IMG/VR virus record: IMGVR_UViG_3300020147_000004
Location: 1 to 61,553 of that record
Origin: a virus
Reading direction: 5' to 3' (one strand)
Length of the DNA stretch: 61,553 nucleotides
Positions within the stretch are counted from its first letter, which is position 1. Every line of letters begins with the position of its first letter. The position numbers and the translations under genes are program-made. The notes below the pieces were generated by a model. It was not told the DNA's origin, ran no database searches, and saw nothing but the letters and a program-made list of their open reading frames with translations. Positions 8,661 through 16,994 of the stretch are shown piece by piece.

Positions 8661-9661
8661 GCCGGATGATGAGCGACGCCAATCGCCCTCTCCCTTCGTT
8701 CACGTAGCGACCACTCGGGGTTGACCGGCAGTCGCAGCCCAGCCGCTCGGGTCAGCTCGCACATGCGCTTGTTGTGCGTGATGGGCTTGCCGAGGCGCTT
8801 CACGTTCAGGACAGGTCGTGGGTTCACCACCGTAACCATCCCGGTCTCCGGCGGTCCGTTCTGCCACTCGATGCCGCGCTCTTTCAGCCGATACGAGAAC
8901 TCCAAGTCCTGGTAGCAGTGGCTCTCGTCGTACGCCTCGTCGAGCCCGTTCATCTCCAGGAACAGCTCGGTCGGGAAGCTCTCGTTTTTGAAAGAGCAAA
9001 AATTCCAGTCACCGGGCTTGCGCAGAGTGCACGGTCGGTGCCTGTACGTTATCTCGAGCCCTTCAGGTGACGTGAACGGCTCCGCGAAGATGCTCCACAT
9101 GAACCGGTCGAGCTTGCCGGACTCGAGGTCTGCCACGTAGCGGTCGGTCGCCGCGTTCGTCGCCGCTTCCTGCTCCGCCTCGGGCACTCCCGTCTGGTGG
9201 TAGCCGGGGAACTCGGGGTGCAGCTTCGGGAGTGCGCAGTAGTCGTAGTCGAGGTGGAGCGGGCCGGGGCGCTTGGCTTGAAGCTCGGCGTGCGTTGCGA
9301 GGCAGTCTTTTGCCAGAAATGAGTAGTCGCAAAGCAATACGATGATGTCGCCGCGCGCCTGCTCGATGCCGGTGTTTACGGACCGGCAGTAGGCGGTCGC
9401 GGGGAATGGGTTGGGCCGGGCCGTCACCACGTTGACTGGGAAATGCTTCGCCCGGTTCGCGCTAAGCCGAGGCTCCTCCACGTAGCCCGGCAGCAGGCCA
9501 TTGAAGCTGTTCATGTAGCGCTTCCGGACGTAGGGCGCGCGCCGCTCCAGATTGTCCACGAGCACCAGCTCGAAGTCCCGATACGTCTGCGCTTCGAGGC
9601 CGGCGAAGAGAACGTCGAGCCCGCCGACCCTGTTGGTCGGGACCACCACGCTCAGGCGCAT
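8657..9661 (-). CDS. Family 2 (GT-A) glycosyltransferase, 334 aa
   Basis: The N-terminus has the GT2 nucleotide-binding pattern (SVVVPTNR then LVLVDN). An ARGDIIVLLCD segment corresponds to the strand leading to the metal-binding acidic motif. The C-terminal half has a DEAYDESHCYQDLEFSYR stretch typical of the acceptor-side ED motif. It should transfer a sugar from a nucleotide donor, on the cytoplasmic side. The ATG at 9661 is chosen because residues before it in the longer frame are Arg/Ala-rich and unlike the family. It overlaps the upstream small gene by 10 bases. Confidence 0.85.
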   Translation of the reverse strand: MRLSVVVPTNRVGGLDVLFAGLEAQTYRDFELVLVDNLERRAPYVRKRYMNSFNGLLPGYVEEPRLSANRAKHFPVNVVTARPNPFPATAYCRSVNTGIEQARGDIIVLLCDYSFLAKDCLATHAELQAKRPGPLHLDYDYCALPKLHPEFPGYHQTGVPEAEQEAATNAATDRYVADLESGKLDRFMWSIFAEPFTSPEGLEITYRHRPCTLRKPGDWNFCSFKNESFPTELFLEMNGLDEAYDESHCYQDLEFSYRLKERGIEWQNGPPETGMVTVVNPRPVLNVKRLGKPITHNKRMCELTRAAGLRLPVNPEWSLRERRERAIGVAHHPA

Positions 9662-9906
9662 TCGAGCTCCTCCACGTCCCTCTCCTGCCCGCAAACCCAC
9701 TGCCTGAGCAGCATGTCGCCGCGAAGCAGTCGCGTGTGGCCGCCGAATGCCGCAGCATGCCGCCGCAATCGCTCCGGGTCGTTCGCAGCGGGCCAGAGCG
9801 AGACGCAAGCCCACCGCTCGCCGATGAGCTTCTCGAACTGGTACGGGTGCCGGGTCTGGCGGCGGCGACCGGTTGGTCGGGCGTTGAAGGAGCCGGGGAA
9901 GTTCAT
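9652..9906 (-). CDS. Small hypothetical protein of the sugar operon, 84 aa
   Basis: The ATG shares one base with the TAA of the cupin gene (TAATG). It is a basic, helical small protein with two Cys near the C-terminus. No family recognised. Its frame is kept open between the cupin and GT2 genes with short overlaps on both sides, which supports it as a real operon member. Confidence 0.7.
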   Translation of the reverse strand: MNFPGSFNARPTGRRRQTRHPYQFEKLIGERWACVSLWPAANDPERLRRHAAAFGGHTRLLRGDMLLRQWVCGQERDVEELECA

Positions 9907-10352
9907 TACAAGACCTTGACCCGCACCAAGTCCGCCTCGTGCTCTGCGTGCGTCCGGGTTCGATTGCTCATGGAGACCATGATTGTGAACACCGGGAAGA
10001 ACATCACGTGCTCGCGCTGCGGAGGCGTGAAGAACATGTCGCCCGACTTGAACACTTGCTTCTCGGGGAGGGTCTCTTCGCCAGGCGCGCGCTCGTAGTA
10101 GTGAACCTCGCCGCTCACCACATACAAAGCGTGGGAGTCCTCCCGGTGAAGATGATTTGCCCGCGTAAAGCCAGGCTTCGTGTAGAGAACCGAGACCGTC
10201 CCGGGCACGCCGTTGTGCTTCAGGTTGTCGATTTGGCCGGCTTCGGACTCCCACCCTTCGTCCGCGAGCGGGACTTTGCCGCCGACGGTTTGGTCCCACC
10301 AGAGGGCGGGAGCTGGGGCGGGGTCGGTGTCTCTTCGGTTGTCTTCGGACAT
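9906..10352 (-). CDS. Cupin-fold protein, 148 aa
   Basis: Single cupin barrel. The first motif, with HLHREDSHALYVVSGEVHYY, supplies the His/Glu metal ligands. The second ends in FFTPPQREHVMFF. Such small cupins occur in polysaccharide clusters beside glycosyltransferases, as sugar-binding or isomerase-like proteins. The reaction here is not known. The ATG at 10352 has a strong GAGGAGAAA ribosome site. Its 5' 133 bases overlap the 3' end of the upstream glycosyltransferase in another frame. Confidence 0.82.
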   Translation of the reverse strand: MSEDNRRDTDPAPAPALWWDQTVGGKVPLADEGWESEAGQIDNLKHNGVPGTVSVLYTKPGFTRANHLHREDSHALYVVSGEVHYYERAPGEETLPEKQVFKSGDMFFTPPQREHVMFFPVFTIMVSMSNRTRTHAEHEADLVRVKVL

Positions 10353-11653
10353 GTCGTTTCTCCTCGGCTCGCAATCAACTCGGCAATCCTCTCGGCAGTC
10401 CGCCGCCACGTCAGCCGCTCGGCAAGCGCTCCCGCCTTCGCGTTCAGCTCGTCGCGGTACGTCTCGTCCGTGAGCGCGCGGATCACCCGGTCACGCCAGA
10501 ACGGCACCCAGTTGCCATCGGGCTCTTTGCCCTTGAACATCTCCGTCGGCTGCAAGTCGGAGTAGACCGCCGCGAGCGCGTCGCAGTCGGTGATGATGGG
10601 GCAGGCACGCGCGGCGCAGCACTCGAGGATGGAGCACGAGAACCCTTCGCTCCACGTCGTCGTGTCGCACGGGTAGGCCTGGACTTCCGCCTGCGCCATC
10701 TCCCTTTCGATGGTCTCGCGGCTCACGGAATCGCGCAGCGTCACGTCGAGACCGCCGTGCTCTTTGAAGCGGCGGAGGCACTCTTCGACGTAGTTCGCGC
10801 GGGCCCGGAGTGGCTCAATCGGCGGAAAGTAGGGCGTCCCGTCGAAGCCGCGCAGCCACGGCTCGAGGCGGTAGAAGATATGCAAACTGGCGTGCGGGAC
10901 GGCGCGCTTGATTGCGGGCCATTCTTGGAGGAGCCAGTGGAGTCCGCGGTCGGGCGAAGAGCAGTAAATTACGCGGCCGGGGATCTTCTCGAATGGCTTG
11001 GTCTCGGGGTACCAGTGCCCGGGCCCGTCCGTCCGGAAGCGCAGGCCGCATGGCGGGCACCACGGCTCCTCGGGGCGGTCAGTCTGACGCACCCAGAGCG
11101 AGCCGCCGCACTTCGAGCAGGTGCCTTTGATGTCGTACCGCCACGGGTCGCACCCAAGCTCGACGACCGTCCACTTGTCCGGCTCCGGCTCGTACAGCGC
11201 TTTCCCGTCCGGGAACTCGGGGCCGGTCTCGACCTTGCGCCATTCGGGATTGTTGAACAGCTCCTCCGCGTGCGCCGCGCTGGGCGAGCAGAACAGGTCC
11301 ACCCACTCGTGAAAGCCAACGCGGTTGTGCGTCGTCTGGTTCAGCCAGTACATGCAGACGCGGAACGATGTCGCCGGCACGCCACGGAGAAGGTCGGGCT
11401 CGTTGATTGCGATGACCGCGTCGAACTCACCCATCGGCGAGTCGATCGGCTCAATCTTCACGCCGTGCCATTCCTTGTCGTTGGACACGGTCCGCAAAAC
11501 GACTTCATGCCCCAGCGCAGCCAGCTCCTCCGCAATCCGCACCGCCCCGAGCTCGCTTCCGGTCAGGCCGCGGGGGTCGGACCAGAGCGAACCGAAGTCC
11601 ATGGTCTTTCTGAAGGCCAAACAGAGGCCGCCGAAGAGGACTGCGATTTTCAC
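10220..11653 (-). CDS. GT4-like glycosyltransferase with zinc-ribbon insertion, 477 aa
   Basis: The second half matches GT-B family 4 enzymes: a GRVIYCSSPDRGLHWLLQ donor-domain segment and, near the C-terminus, a SEGFSCSILE stretch that corresponds to the E-x7-E region. The GTG overlaps the TGA of the 811-residue enzyme (GTGA), so the 24 residues before it are left out. Residues 179-202 hold a CxxC-16-CxxC zinc ribbon inserted between the two lobes, which I do not know from ordinary GT4 enzymes. The last ~45 residues are low-complexity Pro/Thr/Lys/Ser and overlap the cupin gene. The SSPDRGLH-LLE-WPAI region is shared with the neighbour, so the two are paralogues. Confidence 0.82.
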   Translation of the reverse strand: MKIAVLFGGLCLAFRKTMDFGSLWSDPRGLTGSELGAVRIAEELAALGHEVVLRTVSNDKEWHGVKIEPIDSPMGEFDAVIAINEPDLLRGVPATSFRVCMYWLNQTTHNRVGFHEWVDLFCSPSAAHAEELFNNPEWRKVETGPEFPDGKALYEPEPDKWTVVELGCDPWRYDIKGTCSKCGGSLWVRQTDRPEEPWCPPCGLRFRTDGPGHWYPETKPFEKIPGRVIYCSSPDRGLHWLLQEWPAIKRAVPHASLHIFYRLEPWLRGFDGTPYFPPIEPLRARANYVEECLRRFKEHGGLDVTLRDSVSRETIEREMAQAEVQAYPCDTTTWSEGFSCSILECCAARACPIITDCDALAAVYSDLQPTEMFKGKEPDGNWVPFWRDRVIRALTDETYRDELNAKAGALAERLTWRRTAERIAELIASRGETTCPKTTEETPTPPQLPPSGGTKPSAAKSRSRTKGGSPKPAKSTT

Positions 11654-14085
11654 GCCGCCCCCTTGAACGCCGGCACGACGTTGTCCTTCACGTCCAGCAG
11701 CACCCCGCGCAGCATCCGGTCCCACTGCTCAGCCAGCGAATCGAGATTGAAGTTCGCGCGGGCGTAGAGCTGCAGGTCTTCGCGCGACATGCGCTCCCAC
11801 TCGCCGCGGAGCGCCTTCACCATCTCGGCCACGAACGCCGCCTTGTAGCTCTCCGGTTGCGCCGCTCGATGGTCCGGAATGAACCCGTCGAGCAGCACGC
11901 CGCGGGTGCTCACCGTCTCGGCAAGGGCGGCCAGCGCAGAAGAGACGATGTAGAGGCCGGCGGACTGGGCTTCAGCCGCACCGATACAGCTCGTCTCGGT
12001 AAAGCCCGTCGGGTAGCCCCAGACGCCAGCGCCGAGCATCTCCCTCGCCAGCTCCTCCTGATTCACCCGTCCGCGCAGGAACACCCCGGGCAAAGTCCTC
12101 GCGAGGTGCTTAATGCGCCGGAGCAGCGTGGAGAGCTCCGCATCGTTCGTCGCCGCGATGGTCTTCTCGATGTTGTCCATCCCGTAGAAGACGTGCAGCT
12201 CCGCGTCGGGCACCTCAGCGCGAATCGCCGGCCAGCATTCGAGCAGCGTGTGCAGTCCGCGGTCAGGAGAGCTCGAGTAGATGACCTTGTGCGGGTTGCG
12301 CTCCACGTCGATCGCAAACCGCTTCGGGTCCACCCCGTTCCGCGTCTGATGGATCTTCTCCTTCGGCAGGAACGGATAGACCTGCGCCAGCACTTCGCGG
12401 TGCCACTCGCTGAGCGCCAGCACGCGGTCGAACCGCAATGCGCGCCTAGTGTCGAGCGCCTCGCCGCAATGCACGTCGTGGACGTAGAGCAGCCGGCACC
12501 CGGCCTTGACCTGGAACTCGTCGTCGATTGCCGCCGGCTGCCGCGACGAGATCAACACGTCGCACTCAGTGCCGGCGTAGCGCGACGAATCGAGCCACTC
12601 GACGCCTTCGAACAAGCCCTCTTGCCCCGCGGCGCACTGCCCGAAAACCCGGACGCGGTGCCCGAGCTTGCGCAGCCGCCTGGACAGCTCCCACACCATC
12701 GTTTCCGAGCCGCCCATCCCGCCCGCCATGAGCGTCTGCGGGTTCCAGGGCTCGAGCCCGTAGCCGACGAAGAAGACGATATCGAGGTAGCCCGGCTCTT
12801 TCAGCTGCGGAGCGGGCGGAGCGGACGGAGCCGGCGGGAGCAGCTGATCCACGCTGCCGCCCTTCAGCAGGTGCGCAATCATCTGCGCCGACTGCGGGGG
12901 CAGCTTCCCGTACTGGTGCAGCTTGTCGAGCCCGCTCATTACAGAGCGCGAGGACAGCTCCGTTTCGCAGAGCTGCGAAACGCCCGTGAGGAACTCGTCG
13001 CCCGGGAGACCTTCGAGACCCTTCTGACATGCCTCGAGCGCGCCTTCGACGTTGCCGAGCTTCAGCAGCACGTCGGCGAGGATGCGGCGCACTTCGAACC
13101 GCTTCATCGGGTTCACGAAGAGCACCGTGTCCGCCTCGGGAATGGTCAGCCCGAGCTGCGCAAAGTGCGCCGCGCGCCGGATGTTGTAGTCCGTCTCGAC
13201 GCCCTGCCGCGCGAGCTCGTAGAAGCACTCCGCGAGAACCCAATACGGCTCGGGCCAGGCCTTAACGACCATGGACTTGAGCGCCCAGTCGATCGCAGAC
13301 TCAAAATCGCCCATCTGCTGGTAGATGCGCGCGACCTCGAAGTGAGCGAGGCACTTCTCGTCGTGCCAGTTCGAAAGCTCGATGTACCGGCGCAGCGTCA
13401 TCAGCGCCTTGCCCCACTCGCCATGCCGCGAGAGCTCGACGCCGAAGTAATAGAGCGCGCGAACGTCGCCCTCCACGACACGCCCAACGTACTTGCGCAG
13501 GATGCGAAGGTTCCGCTGCGGGTCGGGCGCCTTGGCCGACAGGTGCTTGCGATGCATCCGCTTCACGAGCGTCGTGGGCGGCATCGTCACGACCTGGACG
13601 CCGGGCTTGGGCATCAGCACCTCGTGAACCGGCACTTGCCACGTGAAGTTTTTGGCAGGGACCGCGAGGTTTTCCCGCTGGTGCAGGCAGATGACGCGGC
13701 CTTGATTGTCGTACTCGTACTCGTACGGGATGAGCCACTGCGCGGTCTCGGCCGGCCGTTGCGCGATGAGCGTACGCAGGTGCTCCCCGCCGACAAGCAC
13801 GTCGTCCGCGTCGATCCAAAACTGCGCGCACTCGGGGCCGATGAGGCTGAGCGCGTGATTCCTTGCGAGAGCGAAGTCCTCGATCTGCTCGGTCGCCGGG
13901 TCGTTGCAGGAGAGAAATACGTCGAAGCGGTCGGCGTAGCGGCGGGCGATGTCGGGGGAGTTGTCTACGCTGCCGGTATCGACGACAACGAGACCATCCA
14001 CGTGCGGGCGGACGGACTGCAGGCAGGCTTCGAGCGTGGCGCTATCATCGCGGCAAAGCACCGCGGCGACGATCGGAGTGGTCAT
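11650..14085 (-). CDS. Bifunctional GT2-TPR-GT4 glycosyltransferase, 811 aa
   Basis: Three regions are visible. Residues 1-200 are a GT2 domain with VVVDTGSVDNS and the metal-binding IDADD at 91-95. Residues ~205-390 are helical repeats of TPR type (paired helices with A/Y/G spacing). Residues ~435-811 are a GT-B domain with GGMGGSETMVWELSRRL and IYSSSPDRGLHTLLE. One chain may add two sugars in sequence, or the TPR part may dock the acceptor. The ATG overlaps the upstream TGA in an ATGA. It is the largest gene of the operon. Confidence 0.88.
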   Translation of the reverse strand: MTTPIVAAVLCRDDSATLEACLQSVRPHVDGLVVVDTGSVDNSPDIARRYADRFDVFLSCNDPATEQIEDFALARNHALSLIGPECAQFWIDADDVLVGGEHLRTLIAQRPAETAQWLIPYEYEYDNQGRVICLHQRENLAVPAKNFTWQVPVHEVLMPKPGVQVVTMPPTTLVKRMHRKHLSAKAPDPQRNLRILRKYVGRVVEGDVRALYYFGVELSRHGEWGKALMTLRRYIELSNWHDEKCLAHFEVARIYQQMGDFESAIDWALKSMVVKAWPEPYWVLAECFYELARQGVETDYNIRRAAHFAQLGLTIPEADTVLFVNPMKRFEVRRILADVLLKLGNVEGALEACQKGLEGLPGDEFLTGVSQLCETELSSRSVMSGLDKLHQYGKLPPQSAQMIAHLLKGGSVDQLLPPAPSAPPAPQLKEPGYLDIVFFVGYGLEPWNPQTLMAGGMGGSETMVWELSRRLRKLGHRVRVFGQCAAGQEGLFEGVEWLDSSRYAGTECDVLISSRQPAAIDDEFQVKAGCRLLYVHDVHCGEALDTRRALRFDRVLALSEWHREVLAQVYPFLPKEKIHQTRNGVDPKRFAIDVERNPHKVIYSSSPDRGLHTLLECWPAIRAEVPDAELHVFYGMDNIEKTIAATNDAELSTLLRRIKHLARTLPGVFLRGRVNQEELAREMLGAGVWGYPTGFTETSCIGAAEAQSAGLYIVSSALAALAETVSTRGVLLDGFIPDHRAAQPESYKAAFVAEMVKALRGEWERMSREDLQLYARANFNLDSLAEQWDRMLRGVLLDVKDNVVPAFKGAA

Positions 14086-15008
14086 GACTTGAGAAACTCC
14101 CTGAGCCCATCTTCGAGCTTCACCGCCGGCTCGTAGCCGAGCTCATAGCGCGCGCGCCGGATGTCGGGGCAGCGCCGATTCGGATCCCCACCGCTCGGCC
14201 AGTCGTCAGGCGGCTCGATGACCTCGACTTTGACGCCAGCCATCTCCGCCACCGCCAGCATCGAGACTTCCGGCTTGTCGTTCCCGATGTTGTAGGCAAC
14301 GCCCGGCCTACCCGCGACGAGTGCTTGCAAGCACCCGCGCACCGTGTCCGTCACGTAGCAGAAAGTGCGCGTCTGCCGGCCGGTACCGTAGATGCGGAGC
14401 GGCTCGCCGAGCCTCTTCGCGCGCCTAAGGTTGGGCATAAACCGCCGGTCGTCGTCGCTCATGCCCGGGCCGTACGCGTTGAACAGCCGGACCACGACGG
14501 CCTGGACGCCCTTGCGCGCGTAGATACTGCACAGCGTCTCGCCCACGCGCTTGCCTTCGTCGTACGGCGCGCGGTCGCCCATCGTGTCGAGAGCCCCTAA
14601 GTAGGATTCGGACGTGGGTACCTCGGTCGGGTCGCCGTAGATCTCCGAGCTCGAGAAGAACAGCACCCGAGCGCCCCAGAGCTCCGCGAGCCGCAGCACG
14701 TTTTCCGTGCCCTCGGCGCTGGCTCTCAAGGCGCCGAGCGGATTGCGCCGGTAGTGCCAAGGCGAGGCGATCCCCGCGGCATGCAGGATGTAGTCGTACG
14801 GCTGGGCCTTGCGGAACGAATGCACGAAGTCCGCGGCCGTCACGTCGCAGCCCTCGTCGCCGCTCCGGATGTCCAGACCGAGGCAATCGACCCGGAGCGC
14901 TTCGATCGCGTCGCAAAGGTGCGAACCGAGGAAGCCTCCGGATCCGGTCACCAGAACGGACTTGCCGTCCAAGGCGGAGGTGACGGAGTCGGGGAGTGCG
15001 AAGTTCAC
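14082..15008 (-). CDS. UDP-glucuronate decarboxylase-like SDR, 308 aa
   Basis: The NAD site TGSGGFLGSH lies at residues 21-30. An FFSSSEIYGDPTEVP segment, the YDEGKR Tyr/Lys pair near residue 150, FNAYGPGM and the GTGRQTRTFCYVTD stretch are the landmarks of UDP-glucuronic acid decarboxylases (UDP-xylose synthases), which turn UDP-GlcA into UDP-xylose. Related epimerases share part of this pattern, so the activity is likely but not certain. The GTG at 15008 overlaps the TGA of the membrane protein gene (GTGA). The longer frame would add 27 unlike residues. Confidence 0.86.
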   Translation of the reverse strand: MNFALPDSVTSALDGKSVLVTGSGGFLGSHLCDAIEALRVDCLGLDIRSGDEGCDVTAADFVHSFRKAQPYDYILHAAGIASPWHYRRNPLGALRASAEGTENVLRLAELWGARVLFFSSSEIYGDPTEVPTSESYLGALDTMGDRAPYDEGKRVGETLCSIYARKGVQAVVVRLFNAYGPGMSDDDRRFMPNLRRAKRLGEPLRIYGTGRQTRTFCYVTDTVRGCLQALVAGRPGVAYNIGNDKPEVSMLAVAEMAGVKVEVIEPPDDWPSGGDPNRRCPDIRRARYELGYEPAVKLEDGLREFLKS

Positions 15009-15313
15009 GATGTGACCCACAGCAGGAACCAGCCGCTGGCCACCGCGAACAAGGGCCTGAGGAGCATCTTCGCGAGCGGGTGCCACCACGGCTCGCCCTC
15101 GTCGCGCTTCGGCTGCGAGTGATAGGTCAGGAAGTACACGACCATTGCGAAGCCGATCGCGCCCACCATTGTCAGCGGCGGCACGCCCAGCGGCACGATG
15201 AACCAGCCCCAGAGCTTGCGTAGCGCCCAGCCGTTCAAGACCGTGCTGACCACGACAATCACCGGGAGCGACAGGAGCAGCGCAACACCGGCAGCCTTCT
15301 TATCGTCGTCCAT
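15005..15313 (-). CDS. Small integral membrane protein, 102 aa
   Basis: About three transmembrane helices are visible: residues ~8-32, ~37-62 and a shorter one near the C-terminus, with a hydrophilic loop holding Lys/Arg/Asp between the second and third. The ATG at 15313 shares a base with the upstream TGA. It belongs to the sugar operon by position and overlap. It may help in lipid-linked sugar transfer or flipping, but no family is recognised. Confidence 0.75.
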   Translation of the reverse strand: MDDDKKAAGVALLLSLPVIVVVSTVLNGWALRKLWGWFIVPLGVPPLTMVGAIGFAMVVYFLTYHSQPKRDEGEPWWHPLAKMLLRPLFAVASGWFLLWVTS

Positions 15314-15684
15314 CACTTCTCCACCATGTCGTCGAAGAACCACGCGAGCTCTCGGAACGCCGATGTGATGACGGCTCCGTCCGGATAGAACAGATAGCCA
15401 CCGTCTCCCCACCACGTGTGGCGGCATTCGCGCAAGTCGCCCAACGCCCCCTCTCCGTGGAAAATCGTGAAGACCTTCTCGTCAGAGCCGTCGAGTTCGC
15501 GTTCGGCAAATGTCAGAACGGCGAACTTGAGCCAGAAGGCGCTGGTCCGGTTCAGTGCCAGGTACCCGTCGCCCGCCAGCCGGCGCACTTCGAACTTCTG
15601 ACGGATGGCGTCCAGCGGATACATAGGGTCGCCGTTGTCGTCGAACTCCGGCTCGCCCAGCCAATCGACTTTGGGCCCGGTCAT
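15313..15684 (-). CDS. Hypothetical protein of the sugar operon, 123 aa
   Basis: The ATG overlaps the TGA of the paratose-epimerase-like gene (ATGA). It is an acidic, aromatic-rich protein with mixed alpha/beta character and many Trp/Phe/Tyr in the last 50 residues. I do not recognise a family. It could be a small accessory or immunity-type protein. Nothing in it suggests membrane or secretion. Confidence 0.7.
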   Translation of the reverse strand: MTGPKVDWLGEPEFDDNGDPMYPLDAIRQKFEVRRLAGDGYLALNRTSAFWLKFAVLTFAERELDGSDEKVFTIFHGEGALGDLRECRHTWWGDGGYLFYPDGAVITSAFRELAWFFDDMVEK

Positions 15685-16652
15685 TTCTCCCCTGCGTAGA
15701 TCTGCGCCAACCGCGCCGCGTTCTCTCTCGCCCAGTCGTAGATGACGCGCATGCCGATCGGCGTGGAGACCTTCGGAGCCCACCCGGTCGCCGCAAGCAG
15801 CGCAAACGTGTCCGTCACGAACAGCTGGTCTTCGTGCTTCCGCCCCGGCCCTTGCCGCGATGGCGACTTCGAGCCGAACTGGCGGAGAATGTCGTAGGCG
15901 CCTGCAACGCTGATGACGTTCGCGGGGCCACCGCCGAGGTTGAAGACCTTGCCACTCAGCTGCTCGATGTTCTCCCACCCGAGTAGGGCAGCCTCGGCAA
16001 CATCCGAAGCAAAGAGCATGTCGCGACGCTGCGAGCCGTCGCCCTGGATTTCGATGGGCCAGCCGAGCGCAGCGCGGATGCAGAATGCCGTAAGCCAGCC
16101 GTGTCTAGCGCCGTGAGGCGCCGCGTTGCCGAACAGATTGGAGCAGCGGTACGTGACGAGGGGGATGCCGTAGCTGCGCGCGTAGGCCATGCACGCCATG
16201 CTCTGCGCGGCCTTGCTCGCGGCGTATGGCTCGTCAGGCTCGAGCGGGAAGGACTCATCGGCGCCGCAATCGGTGATGCCGTGGAGCCCGTACGGCTTCA
16301 CACTCGAAAGCACGACCGTCGGCTTCGGGTTCTTCCGCAGCGCCTCGAGCAGCGCGATTGTCCCGTCCACGTTCCGCTGCCAATCGTCGAGCGGCTCCTC
16401 CGCGCTGTACGGGATGCCCGTTGAAGCAGCGGCATGGAACACCCGGTCGCAACCCGCTACGATGTCCGCGAGCACGCGCGGAGTGAACCGCTCGAGTCGT
16501 AGGTCGTAGTAGACCGGCCCCGGAAAGCTGTTGAAGTAGTGCCGCGCAGCGTTGCCGTCGTCGATGATGGTGACCGCGTGGCCCTCGGCGTGGAGGCGCT
16601 TGGCGAAGAGGGACGCGACTAGCCCTCGGCCCCCCGTGATCAGGTATCGCAT
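15681..16652 (-). CDS. CDP-paratose 2-epimerase-like SDR, 323 aa
   Basis: Extended SDR with the NAD site GGRGLVAS at residues 7-14 (third Gly replaced, as in some family members). YAASK at 143-147 carries the catalytic Tyr and Lys. A GDGSQRRDMLFASDVAEA stretch resembles tyvelose/paratose epimerases and related nucleotide-sugar epimerases. Likely role: inversion of a ring carbon of an NDP-deoxysugar. The ATG at 16652 shares a base with the TGA of the regulator gene (TGATG). A TTG three bases earlier is less likely. Confidence 0.84.
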   Translation of the reverse strand: MRYLITGGRGLVASLFAKRLHAEGHAVTIIDDGNAARHYFNSFPGPVYYDLRLERFTPRVLADIVAGCDRVFHAAASTGIPYSAEEPLDDWQRNVDGTIALLEALRKNPKPTVVLSSVKPYGLHGITDCGADESFPLEPDEPYAASKAAQSMACMAYARSYGIPLVTYRCSNLFGNAAPHGARHGWLTAFCIRAALGWPIEIQGDGSQRRDMLFASDVAEAALLGWENIEQLSGKVFNLGGGPANVISVAGAYDILRQFGSKSPSRQGPGRKHEDQLFVTDTFALLAATGWAPKVSTPIGMRVIYDWARENAARLAQIYAGEK

Positions 16653-16927
16653 CAAAACCCCGCCGCTTTCTTTATCGGCAGAACCACCGCCGCACCGCTC
16701 GGATTAGGCCCGAAGGCCAGCCCGGCCCCGCGACCGACGACTGGGCCACCTTGCCACATTGCGCCACCGGTTGGCACGGCTTGCCACATTGCCTCGACCC
16801 CGACCTTCAGCGCCTCGCGGGCGATCCGGCTGACCGACAGAAACGGCATTCTCTCGCGCAATTCGGCCAACTTCGCCAGCGTCTCATCGCTGATGGGAGC
16901 GTTGAACCGACGCGTAGGGAGTGCCAT
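16652..16927 (-). CDS. Ribbon-helix-helix-type regulator leading the sugar operon, 91 aa
   Basis: Residues 5-45 have the pattern of a ribbon-helix-helix DNA-binding domain: a short basic strand (TRRFNAPIS), then two helices. After it comes a tail with two MWQ repeats and a Gly/Pro-rich end. It is the first gene of the minus-strand sugar operon and its ATG lies inside a 16-bp inverted repeat. Autoregulation of the operon is a natural inference. The ATG at 16927 is preferred because the longer frame reads through the promoter region. Confidence 0.72.
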   Translation of the reverse strand: MALPTRRFNAPISDETLAKLAELRERMPFLSVSRIAREALKVGVEAMWQAVPTGGAMWQGGPVVGRGAGLAFGPNPSGAAVVLPIKKAAGF

Positions 16928-16994
16928 ACGTGGCACATAATGTCTCATAACGGCACACTTGAACGCAAGCACATTCGTGTGGCAAAATCGACCG
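16921..16994. promoter_or_regulatory. Divergent promoter/operator region between sugar operon and envelope cassette
   Basis: This AT-richer gap separates two divergent operons. It holds the inverted repeat GTGCCA-TACG-TGGCAC (16921-16936), overlapping the regulator's start codon, and further half-site-like GGCACA (16952-16957) and TGTGGCAA (16978-16985). A possible rightward promoter is TTGAAC (16959-16964), an 18-bp gap, and CAAAAT (16983-16988). That would place transcription start almost on the ATG at 16995. Binding by the ribbon-helix-helix protein is inferred. Confidence 0.55.

Noticed and set aside
11857-14136. 759-residue open frame on the plus strand
   Set aside because: It lies antisense to the GT2-TPR-GT4 gene, is rich in Arg/His/Leu/Val with no domain, and is open only because GC-rich coding leaves few stops.
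16751-16792. TTGCCACATTGC direct repeat as a mobile-element or recombination site
   Set aside because: It is explained by two MWQ-type codon runs in the regulator gene. It is kept only as a weak operator possibility.
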